The notes under the pieces are model-generated. The model saw nothing but the letters and a program-made list of their open reading frames with translations, was not told where the DNA came from and searched no databases. The position numbers and the translations under genes were made by a program. DNA of 33,164 nucleotides, from NCBI GenBank assembly GCA_036644375.1, contig JAVXQD010000023.1:1-33164 (forward strand). Direction: 5' to 3'. This DNA is from CALWZE01 sp036644375. Lineage in GTDB: Bacteria; Bacillota; Clostridia; Oscillospirales; Ruminococcaceae. Below are positions 24,052-32,050 of this stretch, in pieces. How positions within the stretch are numbered: the stretch's first letter is position 1; the number at the start of each line of letters is the position of its first letter.

Positions 24052-25297
24052 TGGCACCACCTCCGTACATTGCCGTCATCGCATCCAAATCGCCGTAAAA
24101 CGTTTCGGTGACATAGGGGTTAGAGCAATTCAGCTTCTCAATTCTGCCAATGAAAGTCCTTATCCAAGGGAGCATCTCGGCGGCATCGTAGACATCTGCA
24201 GAAAAGACACAGGTGTGGTCATCAACAATTTTGACCCGGCCGCAGCGCTTCTCACGTTCGAGTCTGCTGAGAATGTATTCCTCATGATCCGCGATATGTA
24301 TGGTCATTTCGATATGCTCGACAGTATGTCCCATTCCGGTGGATACGCCCCAGAGATTTTCCTTGAACTTGTCATACCATTTACTGTATTTCTCGGGGCT
24401 TTTCTCAACATATCCTGCCATGGCAGTGTGAATGCTGTCAATGCGAAAAAACATCGGCTTGCGGAAGCGATAATGATAGCAGAGCAGATACTGCCGTCCG
24501 GACTGGGCACTGATGTATATCTTTACCGGAAATACCATATGCGTTTTTTCTGCGCCATTGTTTCGTGCGCTGCGGATTGTAAGTTCCAGACAATGTTTGT
24601 CGTTCATTGCCTGCAAAATACTGCAAAGAATCTCACTGTCCAATGCATGAAGAATGTAGTGGTGCTTAAATCCGAAATGCTTCGCAGCGTTGATGTCATC
24701 GGGGAACTTTTCCAGCAGGAAGGAGCCGACGACTCCCAAGGGATCCTCCTCGGAGAAAAAGGAGATGGCGTCACGCCAACTGTCCAAATCAATTTCAGTG
24801 TCATCCGTTCTGCGATAGACGAGTTCACGGCCGCGCTTTCGGCTCTCCAGCAAGCCAAGTAACTCATATTCCTTGAGCTTCTTTCGCACGGTGGAATCGT
24901 CAACAGTAATCACAGTATTGAAGGCGGACAGATATCTGTCCGTGATGGCGTCAACAATTTCGTGTATGGACATCTCCACGTCGCCATTGAGCAAATCCAT
25001 TATGCAGAAGTGAAACGTTATGTCGCCGTCCGTGAAGCTTTTCGCCTTGAACGCATTGTATAGCGGGTTTCCGGGGATGGTACGACTGTCCACGGAAATG
25101 AAGACGTTCTTTCCGGAGGAATCCTGATGGAATGCCATATAGTCGCCCAGCCAACTCTCAATTCGCCGACGCTCGTTATCATAGCTGCGTGCGCTCTTGG
25201 CATCATATTCCTCACGGCTTTTAAAGCCGTATACATAGAACTGCCGCATATAGTTTCGAATACGTTCAAAGCTCTTTATAAGCTCGCTGTAGGCCAC
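24038..25297 (-). CDS. WYL-domain regulator with N-terminal helical/winged-helix region, first of two
   Basis: 419-aa protein. The N-terminal half (about 80-200) includes a likely DNA-binding winged helix, DDSTVRKKLKEYELLGLLES. A WYL-type domain follows (about 225-320) with SGRQYLLCYHYRFRKPMFFRIDSI, then a WCX-like C terminus. The start is GTG, preceded by GGAGAT 6-8 nt upstream. Together with the next WYL gene it forms a translationally coupled pair ended by a terminator. Paired WYL proteins next to RtcB, RlaP and Ro/DUF2828 genes are a recurring RNA-repair arrangement, so I infer they sense RNA damage and control the operon. Confidence 0.8.
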   Translation of the reverse strand: MAYSELIKSFERIRNYMRQFYVYGFKSREEYDAKSARSYDNERRRIESWLGDYMAFHQDSSGKNVFISVDSRTIPGNPLYNAFKAKSFTDGDITFHFCIMDLLNGDVEMSIHEIVDAITDRYLSAFNTVITVDDSTVRKKLKEYELLGLLESRKRGRELVYRRTDDTEIDLDSWRDAISFFSEEDPLGVVGSFLLEKFPDDINAAKHFGFKHHYILHALDSEILCSILQAMNDKHCLELTIRSARNNGAEKTHMVFPVKIYISAQSGRQYLLCYHYRFRKPMFFRIDSIHTAMAGYVEKSPEKYSKWYDKFKENLWGVSTGMGHTVEHIEMTIHIADHEEYILSRLEREKRCGRVKIVDDHTCVFSADVYDAAEMLPWIRTFIGRIEKLNCSNPYVTETFYGDLDAMTAMYGGGANAVR

Positions 25298-25383
25298 GTC
25301 TTCATCTCCATTCTATCTGTCCGGCAATCGGAATTTGATTGTGTGAGATTATACTTTGAAACTCCACAAGAAGCAGAAGTTTG

Positions 25384-26109
25384 TCAATCCGGAATCACAT
25401 GGTACTTAATGTGTCGCGCCTTAAACCAACAGTAACCTGACTTTATTTGGTCTACCGTAATATCTTCTTCATCAATAAAATAGAGGAATCCGTCATGCTT
25501 TAATAATGTTGAACCGAACCAATATGGATCGTATTCTTCCCTGTGGCGGACTGAAGTATCATACTCTACGTCCCCCCACAGCCACATTTCTATACAGCAG
25601 CCCCATATACCATCGAACAATAAATACAGCGCTCCATCTTTCAACACTTTTTCTTCCTTGATGTGTGCATCGTGGAAGCCACCTGAAACACAGTACAGAT
25701 TTTCGATATCATGTCTATTCACAATTTCATGATGGGTCTCGTAAATAAATTGTTTTTCAATAAGATTACACCGGTCACGAATATTTTGCGGCAGCAACCC
25801 GGACGCTGAAAGTTCATCGGCTAACGGTCTTGGCAAGAAATCAACACCGCCGGTGCCATTATCATTTTTAATCCAGCCATCTTGCTCATAATCGACAATC
25901 AAAACTTGAGGGATCAAATACTTTGTGTTCGGTTGCATAGCATACCTCTTGACTATTCGGCTTTTACTTTCGTCCCATACAATATAGTACGGTGAATGAA
26001 TTCTTTCTATGTAACGTTGATAATCATCCATTGACTTGACATTGTTGTAGTATCCAAATACGGCAGAGATGTAGTATTTCCCATTTCCAAGTCTTACTAT
26101 TGCATGCAT
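25384..26109 (-). CDS. protein of unknown function, possible immunity-type protein
   Basis: 241-aa soluble protein, no family recognised with confidence. The N-terminal part MHAIVRLGNGKYYISAVFGY forms a predicted beta region. The C-terminal part has SGGFHDAHIKEEKV, LYLLFDGIWGCCIEMWLWGD and FGSTLLKHDGFLYFIDEED, a pattern of aromatic/acidic strands with an FHDA motif seen in several contact-toxin immunity families; that resemblance is weak. The frame is open to 26217, but GAGGG lies 8 nt before the ATG at 26109. It follows, on the same strand, a broken RelA/SpoT-like domain gene, and precedes the WYL pair by 86 nt. Confidence 0.6.
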   Translation of the reverse strand: MHAIVRLGNGKYYISAVFGYYNNVKSMDDYQRYIERIHSPYYIVWDESKSRIVKRYAMQPNTKYLIPQVLIVDYEQDGWIKNDNGTGGVDFLPRPLADELSASGLLPQNIRDRCNLIEKQFIYETHHEIVNRHDIENLYCVSGGFHDAHIKEEKVLKDGALYLLFDGIWGCCIEMWLWGDVEYDTSVRHREEYDPYWFGSTLLKHDGFLYFIDEEDITVDQIKSGYCWFKARHIKYHVIPD

Positions 26110-26274
26110 ATGTTTTACCCTCATATAATGGAATTCTCTCGGATGAGTGGTGGTTCGATTGCTTTTCCCAAAGAGCAAGTCTTTGCGCAGAACAAAAACG
26201 GACAAGCCGGATGTCATAGCGATTGCCGCCGGATATATGCTCGCTCAGAACTACAATCCGCATCAGACATCGTT

Positions 26275-27036
26275 TTATCGGAAATTTTCGATATCAAGCC
26301 GTTCTTTTGAAAATTCACCGTACTTGTCCGCCTCGTCGAAGAGCTTGTACATTTGCCCTGTTTCCGCATCGGAAAGCTCGATGAATCCGTTGGCAAAAAA
26401 AATTTGTCTCGGAGCAAATTCAGACTGTACAGCTCCGACGGTGTTTTTTTTGAAAACGGCGCCATGTGCCGGAGTTGCGGCGTTGTTTGCTGATTTTTCT
26501 TTGATACCTCTGTTATTATTTGTTATACTGTTATCAACGAAAGGAGCTGATTTTTCAGTGAAACCATTGAGTAAATTAAGATTCGGACTTGAAGAAGCTA
26601 CAGGTGAGCTGTTGGCGTATCCCGACTCTACTTTCAATTGCGTAGTTTGGAGGGGCGAAGCTTGGGTGCCTTTCGACGGGATCTGTGGCGATTGGTTTGA
26701 CTCCACACCAATAACCGAGTCAGAAGCCATGCATCTGACCTCCGGGGTAATGCCGGCGTAGACATCTGTAAACAGATAGGAACAGAATGCCATATCTCTG
26801 TCGTGCTCTATTTTTTGCTGCATGCTTATTTCTGCAGGCGATACGCTTCTCCATCTTTGATAAATTTCTTCACCTATTCCGTTTTTGATTTCCCGGCTTT
26901 CCTTTGTGTGAAGTTGAACTTCACCCTTTAGACCATTCTTCGTTTCAAAAACAATGTGAAGCCCTCTATAACCCGAGTCGTTCTTCGGTGATCCTAAAAA
27001 AGCATCGCCAACGACGTCGGGATATAATGAATCATA
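26275..27036 (-). pseudogene. 5'-truncated RelA/SpoT-like synthetase-domain protein
   Basis: An open frame of 253 codons entered directly after an in-frame TGA (27037-27039), with no ATG, GTG or TTG until 26823. Near its N terminus it reads SGYRGLHIVFETKNGLKGEV followed by QLHTKESREIKN, which matches the core of RelA/SpoT nucleotidyltransferase domains (GYRxxH, ExQxHT). The upstream part of the domain with the first catalytic strand is missing. From about residue 90 the sequence is low-complexity (Ser/Pro/Asn rich), then a tail with DAETGQMYKLFDEADKYG. A 204-codon frame on the opposite strand is its shadow. This may be the remnant of an alarmone-synthetase toxin; function is inferred. Confidence 0.5.
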
Positions 27037-27060
27037 TCAGAGCTTACCATGTCGCTGTAA

Positions 27061-27276
27061 TTACTTTTGGTATGGATTTCTCCGGTCGCTTACTCCTAAA
27101 ATGTAATCGATGCTGGTCTTATAAAATTGAGACAGTTTTATAAGCACCTGAGTTGGAATATCATTTTCTCCGGTTTCATATTTTGAATATCCTGTCTGGG
27201 ACATTTCTAAAATTTTCGCAAGTTGTGTTTGATTTAAGTCTGCATCTTCACGCAAATCCCGCAGTCGGTTAGCCAC
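27061..27276 (-). CDS. XRE-family HTH transcriptional regulator
   Basis: 71-aa single-domain Cro/C1-type repressor: NRLRDLREDADLNQTQLAKI (helices 1-2), then MSQTGYSKYETGENDIPTQV (recognition helix) and LIKLSQFYKTSIDYILG. The frame begins with a GTG at 27285, but GAGGTG overlaps that codon; the GTG at 27276 lies 7 nt behind GAGG and is the likely start. It is divergent from the small ORF at 27369 across a double palindromic operator, a phage or mobile-element regulatory switch layout. Confidence 0.88.
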   Translation of the reverse strand: MANRLRDLREDADLNQTQLAKILEMSQTGYSKYETGENDIPTQVLIKLSQFYKTSIDYILGVSDRRNPYQK

Positions 27277-27304
27277 TAAAATCACCTCGAATATAGTATT
27301 TCAT

Positions 27305-27344
27305 AACCTGAAACAGGTTATGAACTGTTAATCTGTTTCAGGTT
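27305..27344. promoter_or_regulatory. double palindromic operator for the XRE repressor
   Basis: AACCTGAAACAGGTT (27305-27319) is a perfect palindrome of AACCTG/CAGGTT around AAA. AATCTGTTTCAGGTT (27330-27344) is the same site with one change. Centre-to-centre distance is 25 bp. The outer arms also form a perfect 12-bp inverted repeat. Lying between divergent starts, they are very probably the repressor's binding sites. Confidence 0.72.
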
Positions 27345-27368
27345 AAACTTCATCTATGGGGTGAGTCT

Positions 27369-27533
27369 ATGCCGAATTATAAAGAAATGTATTTAAAGCT
27401 TTTCCGTGCCAATGAGCGGGCGATCAACACTCTGATTTCCGCTCAACAGGAATGTGAGACGCCGTATCTTAACAGCTCTGAGTCGGAGCTGAATGTTATT
27501 TCTATATTGACCGGAAAAGAAAAAACACGATGA
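27369..27533 (+). CDS. small hypothetical protein divergent from the XRE repressor
   Basis: 54-aa protein beginning MPNYKEMYLKLFRANERAIN and containing LISAQQECE. Proteins of this type (Y-K-x-M-Y...LFRA...AI..L...Q) occur in Clostridia phages and conjugative elements next to XRE repressors, with no known function. GGGGTGAG lies about 4 nt before the ATG. It is too short for many gene callers, but position, RBS and operator support it. Confidence 0.6.
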   Translation: MPNYKEMYLKLFRANERAINTLISAQQECETPYLNSSESELNVISILTGKEKTR

Positions 27534-27541
27534 GGAGTAAT

Positions 27542-27910
27542 TGAACTGCACCCTAAAAGTCGGACAGTATGATATACTGTAAATAACGATTTGAGTGTTT
27601 TTCTATGCCAAAGTGAGTCCCGAATAAACGATACCCAGGAGAATTCGAGCAAAAAGTTGTAGAATATATGCATGAGCATAAAATGAGCTGTTGGCAAACA
27701 GAAAGTGAATTTGGTTTGCCAACACGGCGTGTTCAGCAATGGGAGCGGATTTATCTGCAAGATGGTGCAGAGGGATTGTATGCGAAGCAAAGAGATCGTG
27801 CCTGCGCTTCAAGTGGCACTCAGAAAGACAAGTCATCAAGAATACCGAAACAGGTAGAAGAAGATTATGCCCGGATGGTAAAACATGCTGCCGCGTGTAT
27901 TGAAGCATAA
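27542..27910 (+). mobile_element. IS3-family (IS150 group) insertion sequence remnant
   Basis: The left end TGAACTGCACCC (27542-27553) followed by AAAAGTCGGACA has the form of IS150-group terminal repeats. A broken OrfA follows. No OrfB and no matching right terminal repeat are visible before the helicase gene, so the element is truncated. Confidence 0.65.
27605..27910 (+). pseudogene. IS3-family OrfA (transposase helix-turn-helix) with nonsense codon
   Basis: From the ATG at 27605 the frame reads MPK, TGA (27614-27616), then VPNKRYPGEFEQKVVEYM, the usual opening of IS150-group OrfA proteins, and RVQQWERIYLQDGAEGLY, the second helix-turn-helix segment. The TGA could come from CGA by one transition. 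The reading ends at 27910 with an unrelated tail, so the coding region is also truncated. Confidence 0.68.
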
Positions 27911-27957
27911 CTACAGCCATTAGAAAGCGCATTTGCAGGTGCCTTAAGGGGGATATT

Positions 27958-30714
27958 ATGCCAAATCAATTCTTAACAAACTATACAGAAACCACTTTTC
28001 TGGAGAAAATCAAGGATAATTTGCGTCATTGTAAATCCTTTGATTTTTCGGTCAGCTTTATCAAGAAGGCCGGCCTGGTTTTGCTGTTCAAAGATATTGA
28101 GGCGGCGATTGAGCGCGGCTGTAAAGGTCGAATTATTACTTCTACATATCAAAACTTCACCGACATTGAGTCGCTGAAAAGCTTCTATTCTCTAATGGGC
28201 AGATGCTCAAATTTTCAGTGTCATCTCGATCATGAGTGCTTCCACGATACAGGATATGCTGCGCTCGGCTATCATTCGAAGGGGTATCTGTTTCGGTTTG
28301 ACGATTGCTGCGAGCTGATTGTTGGCTCCTCCAATATCACACGATATGCGCTGCTGAAGAACATCGAATGGGATGTTGTCATTCGCGAAGATTTTACCTC
28401 TGATGTTTACGCGCAGGCCCTGTCTGAATTTGAGGATAAATGGAAGACTACCCATCTGCTGTGCAGCGATATTATCGGTCTCTATGCCAACAAACTGAAC
28501 TTTGCCATTGAACGTTGGGATATGGATTATGACTTATCTGCTGCAAACATAAAGCCTAATTTCATGCAGCGCAGAGCTCTCAAAGAGCTGAATCGGTATC
28601 GCGCAATTGGAACAAGCCGTGCGCTTGTGGTTGCTGCGGCCGGAAGCGGCAAAACATATCTGGCGGCCTTTGACGCACTGAATTTCAATCCCAAACGTTT
28701 GCTGTATATTGTGCACGAAGGGTCAATACTGAAAAAGTCCCTTGAAACCTTTCAGGATGTGTTTGGAAGCAACGTTTCTTACGGAATTTACAGCGGAACA
28801 AGCAAGGAATGTGACACCGATTTTGTGTTTGCCACAAACGTCACCATGAGCAAAGCCCTCGACCTTTTCCGCAAGGATGAGTTTGACTATATCATCATTG
28901 ACGAGTGTCATCACGCGACAGCAGGGACCTATAAAAGAATCATATCGTATTTTGAACCTGAGTTTCTGCTTGGGCTTACTGCCACGCCTGAACGCATGGA
29001 TAATCAGGATGTCTTTGAGATGTTCGATCAGAACGTCCCTTATGAGCTGCGACTGCGTGACGCCATCAACAACGATTTGGTTGTGCCATTTCATTACTTT
29101 GGCATCAGGGACACATTGGTTGATTATGGGCTAAGTGCCGGTGAGGAACGCCGCATGATTGCCCAGCTTGCAAATGACAAGCATTGTGAGTTTATCTCCG
29201 AACAAATTGAAAGGCACCGTCCGCAGGGAAAGCTAAAGGCGCTTGCGTTCTGTCGCAATGTCACCCATGCCCGTATGATGTGCGAGGCTTTGGGCGAACG
29301 CTACAATACGGCCTATTTAACGGGACGCAACGATATCGGTGAGCGGATTCGTGCCTATAACGATCTGCAAAGTGATTCTGCTGAGCTGGAAATTCTATTC
29401 ACAGTTGATATTCTCAACGAAGGCGTCGATATTCCCGGCGTCAATATGGTGCTGTTTTTGCGGCCCACAGAGTCTTCTACCATTTTTATTCAACAGCTTG
29501 GCCGCGGCCTTCGTAAATATGACAACAAGCAGTTTGTAACAGTGCTTGATTTCATCGGTAATAGCTATAAGCGCAGTGTGCAGATTGCCTTTGCGCTTTC
29601 CAGCTTGGCTGAAAACTTTGTTGTTGAAAAGCGATTGATGGCGTCTCTTGTTCGAGATAATTTTACCGCTCTCGGCCTTACCGATTGCGGTGTTGAGATC
29701 AACATTGATGATCTGAGCAAGGAAGAAATTCTCGAATACATCGACAAAGAGAATTTTAACAGCATCAAATATCTAAAACAGGACTATTTTAATTTCAAGA
29801 AATATATCAACTCGGAATTTTACCCAAAGCACATGGATTATCTTAACAACGACTGCGCCCCGGATATTATCCGCTTTATGAGTGTGAAAACACAGGGCAA
29901 AAAGAATTGCTCATACTATAATTTCCTGCGTGGAATCGGCGAAGAAAATCTTCCTATTTTTAGCGATACGCAGATAGAATTTACAAATTATCTATCGGGG
30001 CTTTTGCCTCTTGTCCGGCCTCACGAATTTGAAGTTATACGCTGCCTGCTTGATGGCGTGCGCGATATTGAAGCCATTAATACCATTCTTGAAGAAAGAA
30101 TTGCCGGATACAAGCGCGAAGAACTGAACCACGCGCTGCAGTTTATGAAGTTTGTTTCGAAGTCCGGCGCACAGCTGACTCTTGATGTAGCAATTGACGA
30201 CCAATTTCGCGAGTATCTGAACGACCTTCTTGACTATGGCGTTACAAGATACGTTGCCGACAACGGCGAAGAAACCGGCTTTAAGCTCTGGCAAAACTAC
30301 CGCATGGATCAGGTTCAGCTGAAGCTGCTTAAGAATCCGGGATACAATGCTGTGGGCACCTATTATTATGACGATTACGTTGTCGTTTTTGCTTCGCTCA
30401 AAAAGGACTTGCCCGAAGAAGATAAGCTCAATTACAAAGATAAGTTCTTAGAGGCAGGCCTGTTCCAATGGGAATCCATGGCGCACTTGCCCATGTCGGA
30501 TCTTTCTAAATTGAAGAGCAGCTGCTATGCATATTTGTTTATCCGAAAGGTCTCCGATGAAAACGGCATCGTGCTTCCGTTTACATACGTAGGCAAGGGC
30601 AACTTGCAAAACTGCCGCAAGACGGATAACGGCAATGGCACCTATCTTTTTGATATCCGTATGAAGAACGAATTGCCCGATTATCTGCAATATGATTTTG
30701 GGCTGACTAAATAA
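27958..30714 (+). CDS. PLD-nuclease / SF2 helicase / DUF3427 fusion protein
   Basis: 918-aa cytosolic protein. An N-terminal phospholipase-D-like nuclease domain carries HSK at about residue 105 (GYHSKGYLF) and GSSN in ELIVGSSNIT, the HKD-type active site. The SF2 helicase core has Walker A AAAGSGKT (about 230), DECH (about 315), LTATPER, and motif VI QQLGRGLRK (about 515). The C-terminal third matches DUF3427 (GTYYYDDYVVVFASL, FTYVGKGN). Such proteins are found in genome-defence and repair contexts. RBS AAGGGGG lies 5 nt before the ATG. It is followed 22 nt later by HD and NUDIX genes. An IS remnant sits directly upstream, and I see no obvious promoter in the 47-nt gap. Confidence 0.9.
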   Translation: MPNQFLTNYTETTFLEKIKDNLRHCKSFDFSVSFIKKAGLVLLFKDIEAAIERGCKGRIITSTYQNFTDIESLKSFYSLMGRCSNFQCHLDHECFHDTGYAALGYHSKGYLFRFDDCCELIVGSSNITRYALLKNIEWDVVIREDFTSDVYAQALSEFEDKWKTTHLLCSDIIGLYANKLNFAIERWDMDYDLSAANIKPNFMQRRALKELNRYRAIGTSRALVVAAAGSGKTYLAAFDALNFNPKRLLYIVHEGSILKKSLETFQDVFGSNVSYGIYSGTSKECDTDFVFATNVTMSKALDLFRKDEFDYIIIDECHHATAGTYKRIISYFEPEFLLGLTATPERMDNQDVFEMFDQNVPYELRLRDAINNDLVVPFHYFGIRDTLVDYGLSAGEERRMIAQLANDKHCEFISEQIERHRPQGKLKALAFCRNVTHARMMCEALGERYNTAYLTGRNDIGERIRAYNDLQSDSAELEILFTVDILNEGVDIPGVNMVLFLRPTESSTIFIQQLGRGLRKYDNKQFVTVLDFIGNSYKRSVQIAFALSSLAENFVVEKRLMASLVRDNFTALGLTDCGVEINIDDLSKEEILEYIDKENFNSIKYLKQDYFNFKKYINSEFYPKHMDYLNNDCAPDIIRFMSVKTQGKKNCSYYNFLRGIGEENLPIFSDTQIEFTNYLSGLLPLVRPHEFEVIRCLLDGVRDIEAINTILEERIAGYKREELNHALQFMKFVSKSGAQLTLDVAIDDQFREYLNDLLDYGVTRYVADNGEETGFKLWQNYRMDQVQLKLLKNPGYNAVGTYYYDDYVVVFASLKKDLPEEDKLNYKDKFLEAGLFQWESMAHLPMSDLSKLKSSCYAYLFIRKVSDENGIVLPFTYVGKGNLQNCRKTDNGNGTYLFDIRMKNELPDYLQYDFGLTK

Positions 30715-30736
30715 AGATGGGTTAGGGGATAAATTT

Positions 30737-31171
30737 ATGATTTATACTGAAAAAACAAAATTAGCTATGAAAGTGTGCTTTGAAGCACATAAAGATCAGG
30801 TTGACAAAAGTGGTGTACCCTATGTTTTTCACCCCGTTCATCTTGCAGAGCAAATGACAGACGAAAACACCACTATAGTTGCACTGTTACATGATGTAGT
30901 AGAGGACTCACCGATTTCTTTCTCTCAGCTTGAAGAATTTGGCTTTTCCAACGATATAATCATTGCGTTAAAGTTACTAACGCATGATGAAAGCATTCCT
31001 TATCTCGAGTACGTGAAAAAAATAAAATCGAATCGTATTTCGTGCACCGTAAAGCTTGCCGATTTACGTCATAATAGCGATTCCTCCAGACTTGACAAGA
31101 TTGACGAAAAAACAATTCAACGTCTCAAGAAATATGAAAAAGCCATAAGTATTTTGGAAGGTAACGAATGA
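30737..31171 (+). CDS. small RelA/SpoT-type HD hydrolase (MESH1-like)
   Basis: 144-aa HD-domain protein of the stand-alone alarmone hydrolase type, without synthetase or regulatory domains. Metal ligands are visible: His32 (YVFHPVHLAE), His52-Asp53 (ALLHDVVEDS), and the later KLADLRHNSD. Family members remove pyrophosphate from (p)ppGpp or hydrolyse related nucleotides. It lies 22 nt after the helicase and overlaps the NUDIX gene by 4 nt (ATGA), so the three are co-expressed. Two nucleotide-cleaving enzymes beside a nuclease-helicase suggest control or clean-up of a nucleotide signal; this is inference. Confidence 0.85.
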   Translation: MIYTEKTKLAMKVCFEAHKDQVDKSGVPYVFHPVHLAEQMTDENTTIVALLHDVVEDSPISFSQLEEFGFSNDIIIALKLLTHDESIPYLEYVKKIKSNRISCTVKLADLRHNSDSSRLDKIDEKTIQRLKKYEKAISILEGNE

Positions 31172-31551
31172 TAGAGGTAGTTGCTGCCCTGATATGGGAC
31201 AAGGATAAATTTATGATATGTCAGCGCCCGGCGAGTAAAGCGCGTGGGCTTTTATGGGAGTTCGTTGGCGGCAAGGTAGAGCCCGGTGAAACCAAAGAGC
31301 AGGCGCTTGTTCGTGAATGTCGTGAGGAACTGGCTATTACAGTGGCACCGGCTGACATCTTCACTGAGGTTGACCATGTGTACCCGGACATCACAATTCA
31401 TTTGACGCTATTTAATTGTACAATTGCAGAAGGCGTTCTGCAGCTGTTGGAGCACAATGATATTCGCTGGATTACAACCGATGAAATATCGCAATATGAG
31501 TTCTGTCCGGCGGATACCGAGATTTTGCAACTGATACAGATGAGAAAATAA
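31168..31551 (+). CDS. NUDIX hydrolase, MutT-like (d)NTP pyrophosphatase
   Basis: 127-aa protein beginning IEVVAALIWDKDKFMICQRP. It has a complete Nudix box: GGKVEPGETKEQ then ALVRECREELAI, matching Gx5Ex7REUxEE. It resembles 8-oxo-dGTP/CTP pyrophosphohydrolases. It is translationally coupled to the HD gene. In this operon it may act on modified nucleotides or on a nucleotide signal rather than in housekeeping repair. Confidence 0.9.
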   Translation: MIEVVAALIWDKDKFMICQRPASKARGLLWEFVGGKVEPGETKEQALVRECREELAITVAPADIFTEVDHVYPDITIHLTLFNCTIAEGVLQLLEHNDIRWITTDEISQYEFCPADTEILQLIQMRK

Positions 31552-31621
31552 GGTTCTATGTGTAGCAATTGAAACCAGATGGGCTGTTCGGCCGCCGGAT
31601 ATTTTTTAGGCAATAAATGAG

Positions 31622-32050
31622 GTGAATCCAGATGTTGTTCACTTTAGTGGACATGGGGCCGATACAGGAGATCTTGTATTGGAGAGTACAGACAGTTCAG
31701 CAAAATTCGTTACAAAAGAAGCTATTACGCAAACAATTATGGCATCGTCAGATAAGCTTCATCTTTTGGTTTTTAACGCTTGCTTTTCTTATGAGCAAAC
31801 ACAAGCAGTAGTAAATAATGTTGATGCAGCTATTGGCATGACAACTACAATCGATGATAGAGCTGCTTGTTCTTTTGCTGCGCAGTTTTATTCGTCATTA
31901 GGATTTGGCTTTTCTGTGAAGAAAGCTTTTGAGCAAGCAAAGGGTATTATGATGATTGAACCCCCAATGGAAGCGAATGCTCCAATGCTTTTTGCGAAAG
32001 ATGGCATTGATACAGATGAATTATATATTGTGCGGCCTATAGTGGATTGA
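31622..32050 (+). pseudogene. C-terminal half of a CHAT (caspase-like) protease
   Basis: 142 codons from a GTG, in a frame opened by a TAG 15 nt before it. VVHFSGHGADTGDLVLES carries the catalytic His and LHLLVFNACFSYEQTQ the catalytic Cys of CHAT proteases; ASIGMTT-like AAIGMTTTIDDRAACSFAAQF and the GFSVKKAFEQAKG tail complete the domain end. Typical CHAT proteins have about 150 more residues of caspase-like fold upstream plus a recognition domain. Both are absent, and the 70 nt before it hold no continuation. It could be expressed as a fragment, but I call it truncated. It follows the NUDIX gene by 70 nt. Confidence 0.7.

Noticed and set aside
26147..26761. 204-codon plus-strand frame
   Set aside because: It lies opposite the RelA/SpoT-like remnant, lacks an RBS and has no recognisable domain, so it is a shadow.
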